Positions 26,771-35,691 of a stretch of DNA of 64,000 nt are shown here, piece after piece. A program made the translations under genes and the position numbers. The number at the start of each line of letters is the position of its first letter. The first letter of the stretch is position 1. The stretch covers positions 1 to 64,000 of the forward strand of contig NZ_JAXCLA010000007.1 of the NCBI RefSeq assembly GCF_034043675.1, in the 5' to 3' direction. The notes below the pieces were generated by a model that was not told the origin of the DNA, did no database searches, and saw only the letters and a list, made by a program, of their open reading frames with translations. Source of the DNA: KK5 sp034043675. GTDB taxonomy: Bacteria > Pseudomonadota > Gammaproteobacteria > Burkholderiales > Burkholderiaceae_C.

Positions 26771-27628
26771 TCAATCGCTGGCGAGCAGTGTCGCCAGCAC
26801 CTTGTCCAGTGTGACGCTGCCCTGCCGCGTCGCGCCCTCGAAGGCGATCCAGCCTTCGTTGAAACCATCGAGCATGCGCATCCGCGGCTGCGGGTTGCGC
26901 ATGCCCTGAGCGTGGAAGCGCGTTTCCCACTGTTCGCGCGCTACGACCACGGCGTGCACTGACTTGCCCAGCGCCCGGGAGAGCGCAGCGGCCAGGTCGG
27001 CGGGCGAGAGCCGCTGCGGCCCTTCCAGTTCGACGACGCGATGCTGCTGTGTGGTTGCTTCCAGCAGCAGTTCCGCAGCCGTGCGGCCGACGTCCTCGGT
27101 CGCCACCATCGGCACCGCGCGATCCAGCGGCTGCAGCAGCGATTCGATCTCGCCGCGCTCGCGCGCCGCCGGGATGTCCCAGACGAGGTTCTCGATGAAC
27201 CAGCCGGGCCGAAGCACGGTGACCGGCATCGGCAGGTCCGCCATCGCGGCTTCCAGCATGCCCAGCTGGCTCAGCAGGTTCGTGTGCGCCGCGCGAGCGC
27301 CAATCGTCGACAGGACCACGACCCGCCCTGGCTGCGCCTCCAGCAGCGCCGCGCGCATCGCCGCGATCGTGCCAGCCGCCTCGGAGAAATCGGGCGACGG
27401 GTCGAAGGTCGGCGGCAGCAGCAGGAACACGCCCTCGCAGCCGCGAAAGGCTTGCGCCAGCGCCGTCGCATCGCCGATGTCGGCCAGCGCCACTTCGCAG
27501 CCCCGTGCCCGCCAGGGCCCACCCTTCGCCGCGTCGCGCACGACCGCGCGCACCGGCTTGCCCTGTGCCAGCAGCGTTCGCGCCAGCGCGCCTCCCACCT
27601 GTCCCGTGATTCCCGTGATTGCAAACAT
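26771..27628 (-). CDS. NmrA/SDR-type NAD(P)-binding protein
   Basis: The protein has 285 residues. The N-terminus MFAITGITGQVGGALARTLL contains the GxxGxxG dinucleotide-binding motif, followed by the NmrA-like pattern of strand and helix (ALADIGDATALAQAF, GCEGVFLLLPP) and LRPGWFIENL. This matches atypical short-chain dehydrogenases such as QorB-like quinone reductases or NAD(P)-sensing proteins. The catalytic Tyr-x3-Lys is not evident. ATG 27628 has GGAAA upstream; the frame is open to 27721, but the extra residues are not family-like. It is divergent from the LysR gene at 27740, which probably controls it. Confidence 0.85.
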   Translation of the reverse strand: MFAITGITGQVGGALARTLLAQGKPVRAVVRDAAKGGPWRARGCEVALADIGDATALAQAFRGCEGVFLLLPPTFDPSPDFSEAAGTIAAMRAALLEAQPGRVVVLSTIGARAAHTNLLSQLGMLEAAMADLPMPVTVLRPGWFIENLVWDIPAARERGEIESLLQPLDRAVPMVATEDVGRTAAELLLEATTQQHRVVELEGPQRLSPADLAAALSRALGKSVHAVVVAREQWETRFHAQGMRNPQPRMRMLDGFNEGWIAFEGATRQGSVTLDKVLATLLASD

Positions 27629-27696
27629 CGCCGTTTCCTTTCGCTTGTTGATGGGACGAATTCTGGGAAACGGCGGACGATCTGGCGATAGCATGA

Positions 27697-27717
27697 ATGT
27701 CATCGGATAAATGACAT
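27697..27717. promoter_or_regulatory. LysR-type operator ATGTCAT-N7-ATGACAT
   Basis: A perfect 7-bp inverted repeat with a 7-base spacer (CGGATAA) lies in the 111-base gap between the divergent NmrA-like and LysR genes. The arms contain the T-N11-A layout of LysR boxes. Confidence 0.7.
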
Positions 27718-27739
27718 CCATGCATCAGCGGAGAAGCGC

Positions 27740-28651
27740 ATGAACGGTTTCGACGAACGCCTGCTCGGCGGGCTGGGCGTCTTCCTCGCCATCGCGGACG
27801 CTGGCAGCTTTGCCGAGGCGGGCCGGCAGCTCGATATGTCACAGCCGGGTGTCAGCCGTGCCGTCGCCCGGCTGGAGCAACGCCTGGGAGTGCGCCTGTT
27901 CGACCGCACGACCCGCTCGGTGAGCCTTACCGACGAAGGCCGCCGCTTCCGCGCGCAGGTGCTGCCGCTGCTGGCCGGGCTGGAGGACGCCGCCAACGGC
28001 GTTGCCCAGGGCCGCGGCGCGGTGCGCGGGCGGTTGCGGGTGCAGCTGGACCCTTTCTTCTCACGGATGGCGCTGGGGCCGCGGCTGGGCGAATTCCTGG
28101 CCGCGCATCCGGAGGTCACGCTGGATCTCGTCACGCGCGACCAGCTCGGCGACATGGTGGCCGACGGCTTCGACCTGGCCGTGCGCTTCGGTCATCTGCC
28201 CTCGTCCAACCTGATCGCGCGCAAGCTGCTGGACACGCGCATCGTCACCGTCGCCGCGCCGGCCTACCTGGCCCGCCGCGGCCGGCCCGCCACGCCGCAG
28301 GACATCGAGCGCGAGGGCCATGCCTGCATCGATTTCCGCGACCCCGCCAGCGGCCGGCCCTTCCCCTGGGAGTTCCACCGCGGGCGCCGGCGCCTGGTCG
28401 TGCCGACCGACGGCCGCCTCGTCGTCAACGACGCGGGTACCTTGCTGAGCACCTGCCTGGCCGGCTACGGCCTGGCGCAGGTGATGGACTTCGGCACGCA
28501 GGCGCTGCTCGATGCCGGGCAGCTGGTGGACGTCTTTCCCGACTGGCCCGACGAGCGCTTTCCGCTGCACGCAATCCACCCGTCGCGCCACCGCGTGCCT
28601 GCCAAGGTGCGCGCCTTCCTGGAGTTCGTCATCGGCATCGTCAGCGGCTAG
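27740..28651 (+). CDS. LysR-family transcriptional regulator
   Basis: The protein has 303 residues. The N-terminal winged HTH (residues 8-67; SFAEAGRQLDMSQPGVSRAV, LEQRLGVRLFDRTTRSVSLT) is followed by a substrate-binding domain (about 95-300). It belongs to the subgroup near DsdC/AaeR-like regulators with short C-termini. It is divergent from the NmrA-like gene and shares the palindrome at 27697-27717, so autoregulation and control of the neighbour are likely. Its stop codon overlaps that of the converging hydrolase gene at CTAG (28648-28651). Confidence 0.92.
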   Translation: MNGFDERLLGGLGVFLAIADAGSFAEAGRQLDMSQPGVSRAVARLEQRLGVRLFDRTTRSVSLTDEGRRFRAQVLPLLAGLEDAANGVAQGRGAVRGRLRVQLDPFFSRMALGPRLGEFLAAHPEVTLDLVTRDQLGDMVADGFDLAVRFGHLPSSNLIARKLLDTRIVTVAAPAYLARRGRPATPQDIEREGHACIDFRDPASGRPFPWEFHRGRRRLVVPTDGRLVVNDAGTLLSTCLAGYGLAQVMDFGTQALLDAGQLVDVFPDWPDERFPLHAIHPSRHRVPAKVRAFLEFVIGIVSG

Positions 28652-29205
28652 GCCGCGAAGGGCTGCTCGTGCAGATGGTTTGTCCGGGCCGATTCGACCC
28701 AGCGCTGCGCCAGCGGGAAGGGCCCGAAGCCGGACTCGGTGTTGATGTGCCCGACGCGGCCGAGATTGCTGAGGTGCGAGCCCCAGCGGCCGGCCCAGCG
28801 CTGTGCGTTGGCCACGCTCATCCAGGGATCGTTCTGGCTGCAGATCATCGTGCTCGGGATCGCCAGGCGGCGCTGCGGTAGCAGCTCCGCGGCGCCGAAG
28901 CGGTCCGGGTCGGCCGGCGCCACCAGCAGCGCCTGGCGCACCGGCGCATCGGGATGCTCGGCCAGGTAGTGCGCCAGCGCGAGCACGCCGAAACTGTGCG
29001 CCACGGCGATCCACTCGCCGCTGCCTGCGTTGTCGATCGTGCTGGCGATGCGCGCGGCCCACAGCTGGACGTCGCCGCGGCTGAAGTCGCGCTGCACGAC
29101 GCGGCGCGAATCGCGGTACTGCTGCTGCAGCCAGCTTTGCCAATGTGCGGGCCCGCTGTCGTGCAGGCCCGGGATGATCAGCAGGCGGGGTGGCTGATGG
29201 CTCAT
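28648..29205 (-). CDS. RBBP9/YdeN-like alpha/beta-hydrolase
   Basis: The protein has 185 residues. The N-terminus RLLIIPGLHDSGPAHWQSWL is typical of the RBBP9/YdeN serine hydrolases. Nucleophile Ser lies in VAHSFGVLAL, the acid in SQNDPW and the His in VGHINTESGFGPFP. The ATG at 29205 has a GGGAG ribosome-binding site; the frame stays open upstream to 29454 without coding character. The substrate is unknown. The cystathionine enzyme gene lies upstream on the same strand after 120 bases. Confidence 0.88.
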   Translation of the reverse strand: MSHQPPRLLIIPGLHDSGPAHWQSWLQQQYRDSRRVVQRDFSRGDVQLWAARIASTIDNAGSGEWIAVAHSFGVLALAHYLAEHPDAPVRQALLVAPADPDRFGAAELLPQRRLAIPSTMICSQNDPWMSVANAQRWAGRWGSHLSNLGRVGHINTESGFGPFPLAQRWVESARTNHLHEQPFAA

Positions 29206-29326
29206 GGGCGCTCCCGTTGAAGATGGAGCCCCAAGGCTAGGGCCGCGGGCCGCCGCGGTGAACGAAGCGATCCGCATGCGCTCATGCGCCGGCCGAGCAA
29301 GCCGACCCAGAAAGCCCGAGCCTTGA

Positions 29327-30517
29327 TCAGACGGCTTCGAGCGCCTGCGCGAGATCGTCGCGCAGATCGCTGACGTCCTCGATGCCCGCCGAGATCCGCA
29401 CCAGCGCGTCGGTGATGCCCAGCCGCGCCCGCGTCTCCGCGGGGATGGAGGCATGCGTCATCAGCGCCGGCAGCGAGATCAGGCTCTCGACGCCGCCGAG
29501 GCTCTCGGCCAGCGTGAAGAGCCGCGTCCGCTCCAGGAAGCGGCGCGCGCCGGCCTCGTCGGTGGCGAGCTGCACGCTGATGATGCCGCCGCCGCCGCGT
29601 GCCTGGCGGCGCTGCAGCGCGTACTGCGGATGCGATTCGAGCCCGGGGTAGTGGACGCGCGTCACCTTGGCGTGGCCCTGCAGCCATTCGGCCAGCTTCT
29701 GCGCGCTCTCGTTGTGGCGCTGCATGCGCAGTGCCAGCGTCTTCAGGCCGCGCAGCGCCAGGAAGCTGTCGAAGGGCCCGGTCACCGCGCCGACCGCGTT
29801 CTGCAGGAAGCTCAGCTGTTCGCGCAGCGCGGCCTGGCGCTCCTCGCCACCGACGATCAGCACGCCGCTGATCACGTCGCTGTGCCCGTTCAGATACTTG
29901 GTGGCCGAGTGCAGCACGAGGTCGAAGCCCAGCTCCAGCGGGCGCTGCGACCACGGGCTGGAGAAGGTGTTGTCGCACACGGCCAGCGCCTGCGGGTGGC
30001 TGCGCGCCAGCGCGGCGACGGCGGCCAGGTCGGTGACCTTCAGCAGCGGGTTGGTCGGCGTCTCGATCCAGATCAGCCGCGTGTCGGGCCGCAGCGCGGC
30101 GCGCACCTCGTCGACCTTGCTGGTGTCCACGTAGGTGACCTGCAGGCCGGCGCTGTGCTTGCGCACGCGCTCGAAGAGGCGATAGCTGCCGCCGTAGAGG
30201 TCGTCGCTGGCGACGATGTGCGAGCCCTGGGGCAGCGTGTCCAGCAGCGTCGCCATCGCGGCCAGCCCCGAGCCGAAGGCCAGGCCCAGCGCGCCGGACT
30301 CCAGGTCGGCGATGGCGCGCTCGTAGGCCTGGCGGGTGGGATTGTGGGTGCGGCCGTACTCGTAGCCCTGGTGCACGGCCGGGCTTTGCTGGCGGTAGGT
30401 GGAGGTGGCGTAGATCGGCACCATCACCGCGCCGGTCAGCGGGTCGGGATGCTGGCCGCCGTGGATAGCGCGCGTGTCGAAGGCGAGGCGCGCGGCCTTG
30501 TCGTGCTTGTCAGTCAT
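29327..30517 (-). CDS. Cystathionine gamma-lyase/gamma-synthase family PLP enzyme
   Basis: The protein has 396 residues of the Cys/Met-metabolism PLP family. Key parts: YGRTHNPT at the phosphate-binding loop, the SGLAAM loop, DNTFSSP and the Schiff-base Lys207 in SATKYLNGHSD. Its start overlaps the end of the cystathionine beta-synthase gene by 8 bases, so the two are probably translated together. That pairing favours cystathionine gamma-lyase (cystathionine to cysteine) over gamma-synthase; motifs alone do not settle it. Confidence 0.88.
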   Translation of the reverse strand: MTDKHDKAARLAFDTRAIHGGQHPDPLTGAVMVPIYATSTYRQQSPAVHQGYEYGRTHNPTRQAYERAIADLESGALGLAFGSGLAAMATLLDTLPQGSHIVASDDLYGGSYRLFERVRKHSAGLQVTYVDTSKVDEVRAALRPDTRLIWIETPTNPLLKVTDLAAVAALARSHPQALAVCDNTFSSPWSQRPLELGFDLVLHSATKYLNGHSDVISGVLIVGGEERQAALREQLSFLQNAVGAVTGPFDSFLALRGLKTLALRMQRHNESAQKLAEWLQGHAKVTRVHYPGLESHPQYALQRRQARGGGGIISVQLATDEAGARRFLERTRLFTLAESLGGVESLISLPALMTHASIPAETRARLGITDALVRISAGIEDVSDLRDDLAQALEAV

Positions 30518-31898
30518 GGTGTTGGACTCGCTTGCGCAGGTGGTTGAGGAGGTCGAATCGCGTGACGAGGCCGTGGAAGCGATCGCCGTCCGCGATCACC
30601 GCCACGTCGCCCTGGCGCAGCACGCGCTGCAGTTCGGCCAGCGAGGCGCTCGGCGCCAGCGTGCGCACGTCCTCGCTCATCGCGCTGCGCACCGGGTCGG
30701 TGAAGCTGCCCTGCTGCGCATGCAGGCGCGACAGCAGGTCGGATTCGTCCAGCAGGCCGACGAGCCGATCTTGTTCCAGCACCGGCAACTGCGACACATT
30801 GGCCTCGCGCATGCGCGAAAAGGCGGTGGCGAGCGGATCATCGGGGCCGGCGGAGACGATCGCGCCGTCCTCGGGCCGGCGCGCGATCAGGTCGCGCAGG
30901 TCGCCCAGCGCCTGGCGGTGCAGCAGGCCCTGGTCGAACATCCACGGGTCGCTGTAGACCTTGCTGAGGTAGCGCGTGCCGGTGTCGCAGACGATGCTGA
31001 CGACGCGCTTGGGCGCCGTCTGCTCGCGGCAATAACGCAGCGCCGCGGCCAGCAAGGTGCCGCTGGACGAACCGGCCAGGATGCCCTCGGCGCTGAACAG
31101 CGCGCGGGCCGTGGAGAAGCTCTCCTCGTCGGAGATGCTGTAGGCCTCGCCGATGCCGGAGAGGTCCGCGATCGGCGGCACGAAGTCCTCGCCGATGCCC
31201 TCCACGGCCCAGGAGCCCGGCTGCCCGTGCCGGCCGGTCTTGACCAGGTCACGCAGGATCGAGCCGACCGGGTCGGCCAGCACCATCTGCACCTCCGGGT
31301 CGGCGCGGCGGAAGAAGCGTGTCAGCCCCGTCAAGGTGCCGCTGGAGCCGACGCCGACCACCACTGCATCGACGCGATGTTCCATCTGGCGCCAGATCTC
31401 CGGCCCGGTGCCGGTCTCGTGCGCCAGCGGGTTGGCCGGGTTGTTGAACTGGTCGGCATGCCAGGCGCCCTCGATGTCCTTCACCATGCGCGCTGCCAGG
31501 TCCTGGTAGTACTCGGGGTGGCCCTTGCCGACGTCGGAGCGAGTGGTGTGCACCTCGGCGCCCATCGCCTTCAGCTGGATGACCTTCTCGCTGGCCATCT
31601 TGTCCGGCACGACCAGCACCACGCGGTAGCCCTTGGCGCGCGCGACCAGCGCCAGGCCGATGCCGGTGTTGCCCGCCGTCGCCTCCACCACGGTGCCGCC
31701 GGGGCGCAGCCGCCCGTCGCGCTCGGCCGCCTCGACCATCGAGAGGCCGATGCGGTCCTTGATCGAGCCGCCGGGGTTCTGCGACTCGAGCTTGAGGAAC
31801 AGCTCGCAGGGGCCGGTGTCCAGGCGCGTGACGCGCACGAGCGGCGTGTTGCCGATCAGGTCGAGGACCGCGGGGCGATTGGTGTTCGCTGAGGTCAT
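30510..31898 (-). CDS. cbs: Cystathionine beta-synthase with CBS domain pair
   Basis: The protein has 462 residues. The PLP domain carries Lys47 in GGSIKDRIG, EATAGNTGIGLA and the glycine-rich phosphate loop VGSSGTLTG. Residues about 335-460 form two CBS motifs, as in human-type enzymes, which bind adenosyl ligands in some homologues. It condenses serine (or O-acetylserine) with homocysteine to cystathionine. It overlaps the lyase gene downstream, giving a reverse transsulfuration pair. ATG 31898 follows AAGGAG; a start 10 codons earlier is less likely. Confidence 0.88.
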   Translation of the reverse strand: MTSANTNRPAVLDLIGNTPLVRVTRLDTGPCELFLKLESQNPGGSIKDRIGLSMVEAAERDGRLRPGGTVVEATAGNTGIGLALVARAKGYRVVLVVPDKMASEKVIQLKAMGAEVHTTRSDVGKGHPEYYQDLAARMVKDIEGAWHADQFNNPANPLAHETGTGPEIWRQMEHRVDAVVVGVGSSGTLTGLTRFFRRADPEVQMVLADPVGSILRDLVKTGRHGQPGSWAVEGIGEDFVPPIADLSGIGEAYSISDEESFSTARALFSAEGILAGSSSGTLLAAALRYCREQTAPKRVVSIVCDTGTRYLSKVYSDPWMFDQGLLHRQALGDLRDLIARRPEDGAIVSAGPDDPLATAFSRMREANVSQLPVLEQDRLVGLLDESDLLSRLHAQQGSFTDPVRSAMSEDVRTLAPSASLAELQRVLRQGDVAVIADGDRFHGLVTRFDLLNHLRKRVQHHD

Positions 31899-31921
31899 GG
31901 GGTCTCCTTGTGGGAGTGGAA

Positions 31922-31967
31922 CGGGCAATCCTACTGCCCGGTTGGCCTGGCGTGGTACGCCAGGGCC
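31922..31967 (-). terminator. Two hairpins between the transporter operon and cbs
   Basis: CGGGCA-N7-TGCCCG (31922-31940) and GGCCTGGCG-N5-CGCCAGG(G)CC (31944-31967) lie between the permease stop and the cbs start. Neither has a T-run. They may weaken read-through or shape the cbs leader. Confidence 0.35.
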
Positions 31968-31974
31968 ATATGGG

Positions 31975-32829
31975 CTATCGCTGCATACCCCAGCGGCGTA
32001 CGGTGAGCCGCTCCAGCGTCTCGAAGCCGAGGTTCTCGACCAGCAGGCCGATCAGCACGACGCAGGCGAGCCCGGCGAACACGCGGTCGGTGTACAGCTC
32101 GTTGCGGTTCTGGAAGATGTACCAGCCCAGGCCCCCCTTGCCGGACGAGGCGCCGAAGAACAGCTCCGCCGCGATCAGCGTGCGCCAGGCGAAGGCCCAG
32201 CCGATGCGCAGGCCCGACAGGATCGCCGGCAGCGCGGCCGGTGCCAGCACCAGCAGCACGTAGCGCAGCCCGCGCAGGCCGTAGTTGCGGCCGGTCATCC
32301 GCAGTGTCTCGGGTACGGCCTGGAAGCCGGCGTGCATCGCCAGCGCCAGCGGCCACAGCACCGAGTGCACCAGCACGAAGACGAGGCTCGCCTTGCCCAG
32401 GCCGAACCACAGCAGGGCCAGCGGCAGCAGCGCGATGGCCGGCAGCGGGTTGAACATGGCGGCCAGCGTGCTCAGCAGTTCGCGGCCCAGGCGCGACGAA
32501 GAGGCCAGCGCCGTCAGCGCGAAGGCCAGCAGCGTGCCGAGCAGGTAGCCCTGCAGCAGCAGCGCCAGCGACAGCGCCGCCTTGCCCGGCAGCTCGCCGT
32601 CGAGCAGGTCGGTGGCGAAGGCACGGGCGGTCTGCAGGAAGCTCGGCAGCAGCAGGTCGTTGCCGGCGATGCGCGCGGCGATCTCCCACAGCAGGGCCAG
32701 CAGCGCGACGATGCCAGCCTTGCGCAAGCCGGCGTGGCGTTGCCACAGTCGCGGTGCAGCCACGGGCGCGGAAGGCTCGATGGCTTCGAGCCGGTATTCG
32801 ATCTCGGGGCGGGGCAGGGTCGTCGTCAT
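31975..32829 (-). CDS. ABC transporter permease (SsuC/TauC type)
   Basis: The protein has 284 residues with about six membrane helices. The EAA-type loop (LRYVLLVLAPAALPAILSGL followed by RIGWAFAWRTLIAAE) contacts the ATPase. The fold and motif match sulfonate, taurine or nitrate type importers. Its ATG overlaps the stop of the ATPase gene (ATGA at 32826-32829). Together with the binding protein and the TauD-like enzyme it should import an organosulfur compound. Confidence 0.9.
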   Translation of the reverse strand: MTTTLPRPEIEYRLEAIEPSAPVAAPRLWQRHAGLRKAGIVALLALLWEIAARIAGNDLLLPSFLQTARAFATDLLDGELPGKAALSLALLLQGYLLGTLLAFALTALASSSRLGRELLSTLAAMFNPLPAIALLPLALLWFGLGKASLVFVLVHSVLWPLALAMHAGFQAVPETLRMTGRNYGLRGLRYVLLVLAPAALPAILSGLRIGWAFAWRTLIAAELFFGASSGKGGLGWYIFQNRNELYTDRVFAGLACVVLIGLLVENLGFETLERLTVRRWGMQR

Positions 32830-33653
32830 GCCGGCCGGTCTTCCTCGAACAGCAGCCGATGGATGCGCCGCGCCTGGGCCTGGAAATCGGCGCTGCCCGC
32901 GCTGTGCAGGCCGAAGCGCTGCGCGTCGAGTTCGGCGCGCACGCGGCCCGGGTGCGGCGACAGCAGCAGGATGCGGTTGCCGACGACCAGCGCCTCCTCG
33001 ATCGAATGGGTGACGAAGATCAGCGTGAAGGGCGCGTCGGCCCACAGCGTCAGCAGCTCTTCCTGCATGCGCCGGCGGGTCAGCGCGTCCAGCGCGGCGA
33101 AGGGTTCGTCCATCAGCAACACGGTGGGCTGCATCGCCAGCGCGCGGGCGATCGCTACGCGCTGCTTCATGCCGCCGGACAGTGTGTGCGGATAGGCCTT
33201 GGCAAAGTCGGCTAGGCCTACGCGCACCAGCGCCTGCATCGCCTGCTCGCTCGCCTCGGCGCGGGGCAGGCGGCGCGCGGCCTGGAGCGGGAACATGACG
33301 TTGGCCAGCACGGTCTTCCACGGCGGCAGCTGGTCGAACTCCTGAAATACGGCGATGCGGTCGGGCCCCGGCTCGCGTACGGCCGCGCCGGCCAGGCGGA
33401 TCTCGCCCTCGGTCGGCGCAATGAAGCCGCCGATCGCCTTCAGCAGCGAGGATTTGCCGCAGCCCGAAGGGCCCAGCAGCACGAAGCGGTCACCTCGCTG
33501 CACCTCGAAGCTGACGCGATGCGTGGCGCGGACGATGCGATCCTGCGCCACATATTCGAGGCTGACGCCGTCGACCTGCAGCAGCGCGGGGGCCGGGGCC
33601 TGTACAGCGACGGGCGTTGCCTCGTCGCGCACCAGCGCCAGGGCGGCGCCCAC
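32826..33653 (-). CDS. ABC transporter ATPase (SsuB/TauB type)
   Basis: The protein has 275 residues. Walker A GPSGCGKSS, Q-loop VFQEFDQLPPW, signature LSGGMKQR, Walker B VLLMDEPFAALD and the switch His (VTHSIEEAL) are all intact. The Q-loop and sequence type match nitrate/sulfonate/taurine importers. It is located between the binding protein (2-base gap) and the permease (4-base overlap), so they form one translated unit. Confidence 0.92.
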   Translation of the reverse strand: MGAALALVRDEATPVAVQAPAPALLQVDGVSLEYVAQDRIVRATHRVSFEVQRGDRFVLLGPSGCGKSSLLKAIGGFIAPTEGEIRLAGAAVREPGPDRIAVFQEFDQLPPWKTVLANVMFPLQAARRLPRAEASEQAMQALVRVGLADFAKAYPHTLSGGMKQRVAIARALAMQPTVLLMDEPFAALDALTRRRMQEELLTLWADAPFTLIFVTHSIEEALVVGNRILLLSPHPGRVRAELDAQRFGLHSAGSADFQAQARRIHRLLFEEDRPA

Positions 33654-33655
33654 GC

Positions 33656-34651
33656 TCAGCTACCGCCCGCGGTGTGCGGGTCGTCGAAGAAATAGTCGCG
33701 GGCCGAAGCCGGCTTGTTCTTGATCGCGCCGACGCGCTGCATGAACTGGGCGAGGCCCAGCGTGTTCTGCGGCGCCAGCTTGAACTCGACCTCGGGGTTC
33801 GTGATGATCGACAGCAGCAGCTTGCGGTCGATGCCCGACTTGTTGGTTCGGATGAAGATGTCCGCCGCCTTCTCGGGGTTGGCGCGGATGAAGCGCGCGG
33901 CCTCGGCCAGCGCATCGACGAAGGCCTTGTAGGTCTTCGGGTTCTCGTTGCGGAACTTCTCGGTGCCGTAGAGCACGGTGGCCGATGCCGGGCCGCCGAG
34001 CACGTCGTAGCTCTTCAGCACGATGTGCGCATTCGGGTTGCCGGCCAGCTCCTGCTCCTGGAACGGCGGGTTGCCGAAGTGGCCGGTGATCTCGGTGCCG
34101 CCCTTGACGATGGCGGCCGTGGCTTCTGGGTGCGGCACCGCCACCTGGTTCGCGTCGAGCTTCGCGTACTGGGCATCGCCCCACAGCTTGGCCGAGGCGA
34201 GCTGGAGGATGCGCGCCTGCACCGACACACTCACCGCGGGCAGCGCGATGCGATCCTGCGGACCGAAGTCGGCGATCGTCTTCACGCCCGGCTTGTTGCT
34301 CACCAGGTAGTAGGGGAAGTTGCCCAGCGAGGCGATGCCGCGCACGTTCTGCCGGCCCAGCGTGCGGTCCCAGATCGTCAGCAGCGGGCCGACGCCGGCG
34401 CCGGCCACGTCGATCGAGCCCGACAGCAGCGCGTCGTTGACGCTGGCGCCGCCAGACAGCTTCACGAACTCGATCTGGATGTCCTGGCCTTGCGCCTTGC
34501 CGGCCTTCTCGATCAGCTGCTGGTCCTGCGCCACGTTCAGCAGCAGGTAGACGATGCCGAACTGCTCGGCGATGCGCAGCCGGCCTTCGGCGTGGGCGGC
34601 GCCCGACAGCGCGAGCGCTGCCAGCGTGGCGATGATTTTCTTTTTCTTCAT
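33656..34651 (-). CDS. ABC transporter periplasmic binding protein (SsuA/TauA type)
   Basis: The protein has 331 residues with a signal peptide (MKKKKIIATLAALALSGAAHA). The mature part follows the NMT1/THI5-like and SsuA fold (LRIAEQFGIVYLLLNVA, ASVNDALLSGSIDVAGAGVG, NPKTYKAFVDALAEA). It should bind a sulfonate or similar organosulfur anion in the periplasm. The gene lies 2 bases after the TauD-like gene and 2 bases before the ATPase gene. Confidence 0.9.
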   Translation of the reverse strand: MKKKKIIATLAALALSGAAHAEGRLRIAEQFGIVYLLLNVAQDQQLIEKAGKAQGQDIQIEFVKLSGGASVNDALLSGSIDVAGAGVGPLLTIWDRTLGRQNVRGIASLGNFPYYLVSNKPGVKTIADFGPQDRIALPAVSVSVQARILQLASAKLWGDAQYAKLDANQVAVPHPEATAAIVKGGTEITGHFGNPPFQEQELAGNPNAHIVLKSYDVLGGPASATVLYGTEKFRNENPKTYKAFVDALAEAARFIRANPEKAADIFIRTNKSGIDRKLLLSIITNPEVEFKLAPQNTLGLAQFMQRVGAIKNKPASARDYFFDDPHTAGGS

Positions 34652-34653
34652 GC

Positions 34654-35565
34654 TCAGAACGGCAGGTCGCCTTCGATGGTGGTGCGGTTGAGGCGGCGGC
34701 GCATCGTGGCGGGGAAGCCGGTGGCCAGGTGCATCAGCGAGCGGTTGTCCCAGAACACCATGTCGTGCGCCTGCCAGCGGTGGCGGTAGACGTGCTCGGG
34801 CCGCACGCTGTGCGCGAACAGCTGAGCCAGCAGATCGCGGCTCTCGTCCTCGGGCAGGCCGGTGATGCGCGTCGTGAAGTGCTCGCTGACGAACAGCGCC
34901 TTGCGGCCGGTCTCCGGGTGCGTGCGCACGACCGGATGCACGACCGGCTTCACCTCGGCGATCTGCGCCGCGCTGAGTGCGGGCCGCCAGGGGCTGCGCT
35001 GGCGCAGCTCCTCGTACTTGCAGAGGTAGGAGTGCTCGGCCAGCAGGCCGTCGACGGCGCGGCGCAGCGGCGTGGGCAGCGTCTCCCAGGCCAGGTGCAT
35101 GTTGGCGAACAGCGTGTCGCCGCCTTCCGCGGGCAGCTCCTGCGCGTGCAGCATCGAGCCGAGGCTGGGCCGGTCCTTGTACGAGAGGTCGGAGTGCCAG
35201 TAGACGCCGGCATCGCCGAGGCCGATCGGCTGGCCGTTCTCCACCACGTTGGACACCACCAGGATCTCCGGGTGGCCCAGCAACTGGAACTGGTGCAGCA
35301 CATGGATCTGCAGCGGCCCGAAGCGGCGGCTGAAGGCGATCTGCTGCGCCGGCGTGATGCGCTGGTCGCGGAACACCAGCACGTGGTGACGCAGATGGGC
35401 CTGGTGGATCGCGCGGAAGTCGCCCTCGTCGAGCGGCTTCGACAGGTCCAGCCCCAGCACCTCGGCGCCGGCGGGGGCGCGGTCAAAGGCTTCGATGCGG
35501 ATCTGCTGGGGGAGGGGCCGGGCGGTGGGTGTGAGCGGGTCGGGGAGGAGTGTCGTCGTGGTCAT
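34654..35565 (-). CDS. TauD/TfdA-family Fe(II)/2-oxoglutarate dioxygenase
   Basis: The protein has 303 residues. Iron ligands are His124 and Asp126 (YWHSDLSY) and His279 (RSLMHLATG); the 2-oxoglutarate-binding Arg follows near 290 (RRRLNR). These enzymes hydroxylate sulfonates or alkyl sulfates to release sulfite or sulfate. Linkage to the SsuABC-type genes and a TonB receptor supports organosulfur use. The substrate (taurine, other sulfonate or sulfate ester) is not decided by the sequence. Confidence 0.9.
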   Translation of the reverse strand: MTTTTLLPDPLTPTARPLPQQIRIEAFDRAPAGAEVLGLDLSKPLDEGDFRAIHQAHLRHHVLVFRDQRITPAQQIAFSRRFGPLQIHVLHQFQLLGHPEILVVSNVVENGQPIGLGDAGVYWHSDLSYKDRPSLGSMLHAQELPAEGGDTLFANMHLAWETLPTPLRRAVDGLLAEHSYLCKYEELRQRSPWRPALSAAQIAEVKPVVHPVVRTHPETGRKALFVSEHFTTRITGLPEDESRDLLAQLFAHSVRPEHVYRHRWQAHDMVFWDNRSLMHLATGFPATMRRRLNRTTIEGDLPF

Positions 35566-35691
35566 GCGAAGGGCTGTAGGAGCCTGACCCGATCAGTCTA
35601 TGGACCCGCCCCTCCAGCCCTAACGAAGGAAAACGCAGCAGCTTCAGCGGAATGCGCATGAGGGCGCATCCGCCGCCGCTGCCGCATCCGC

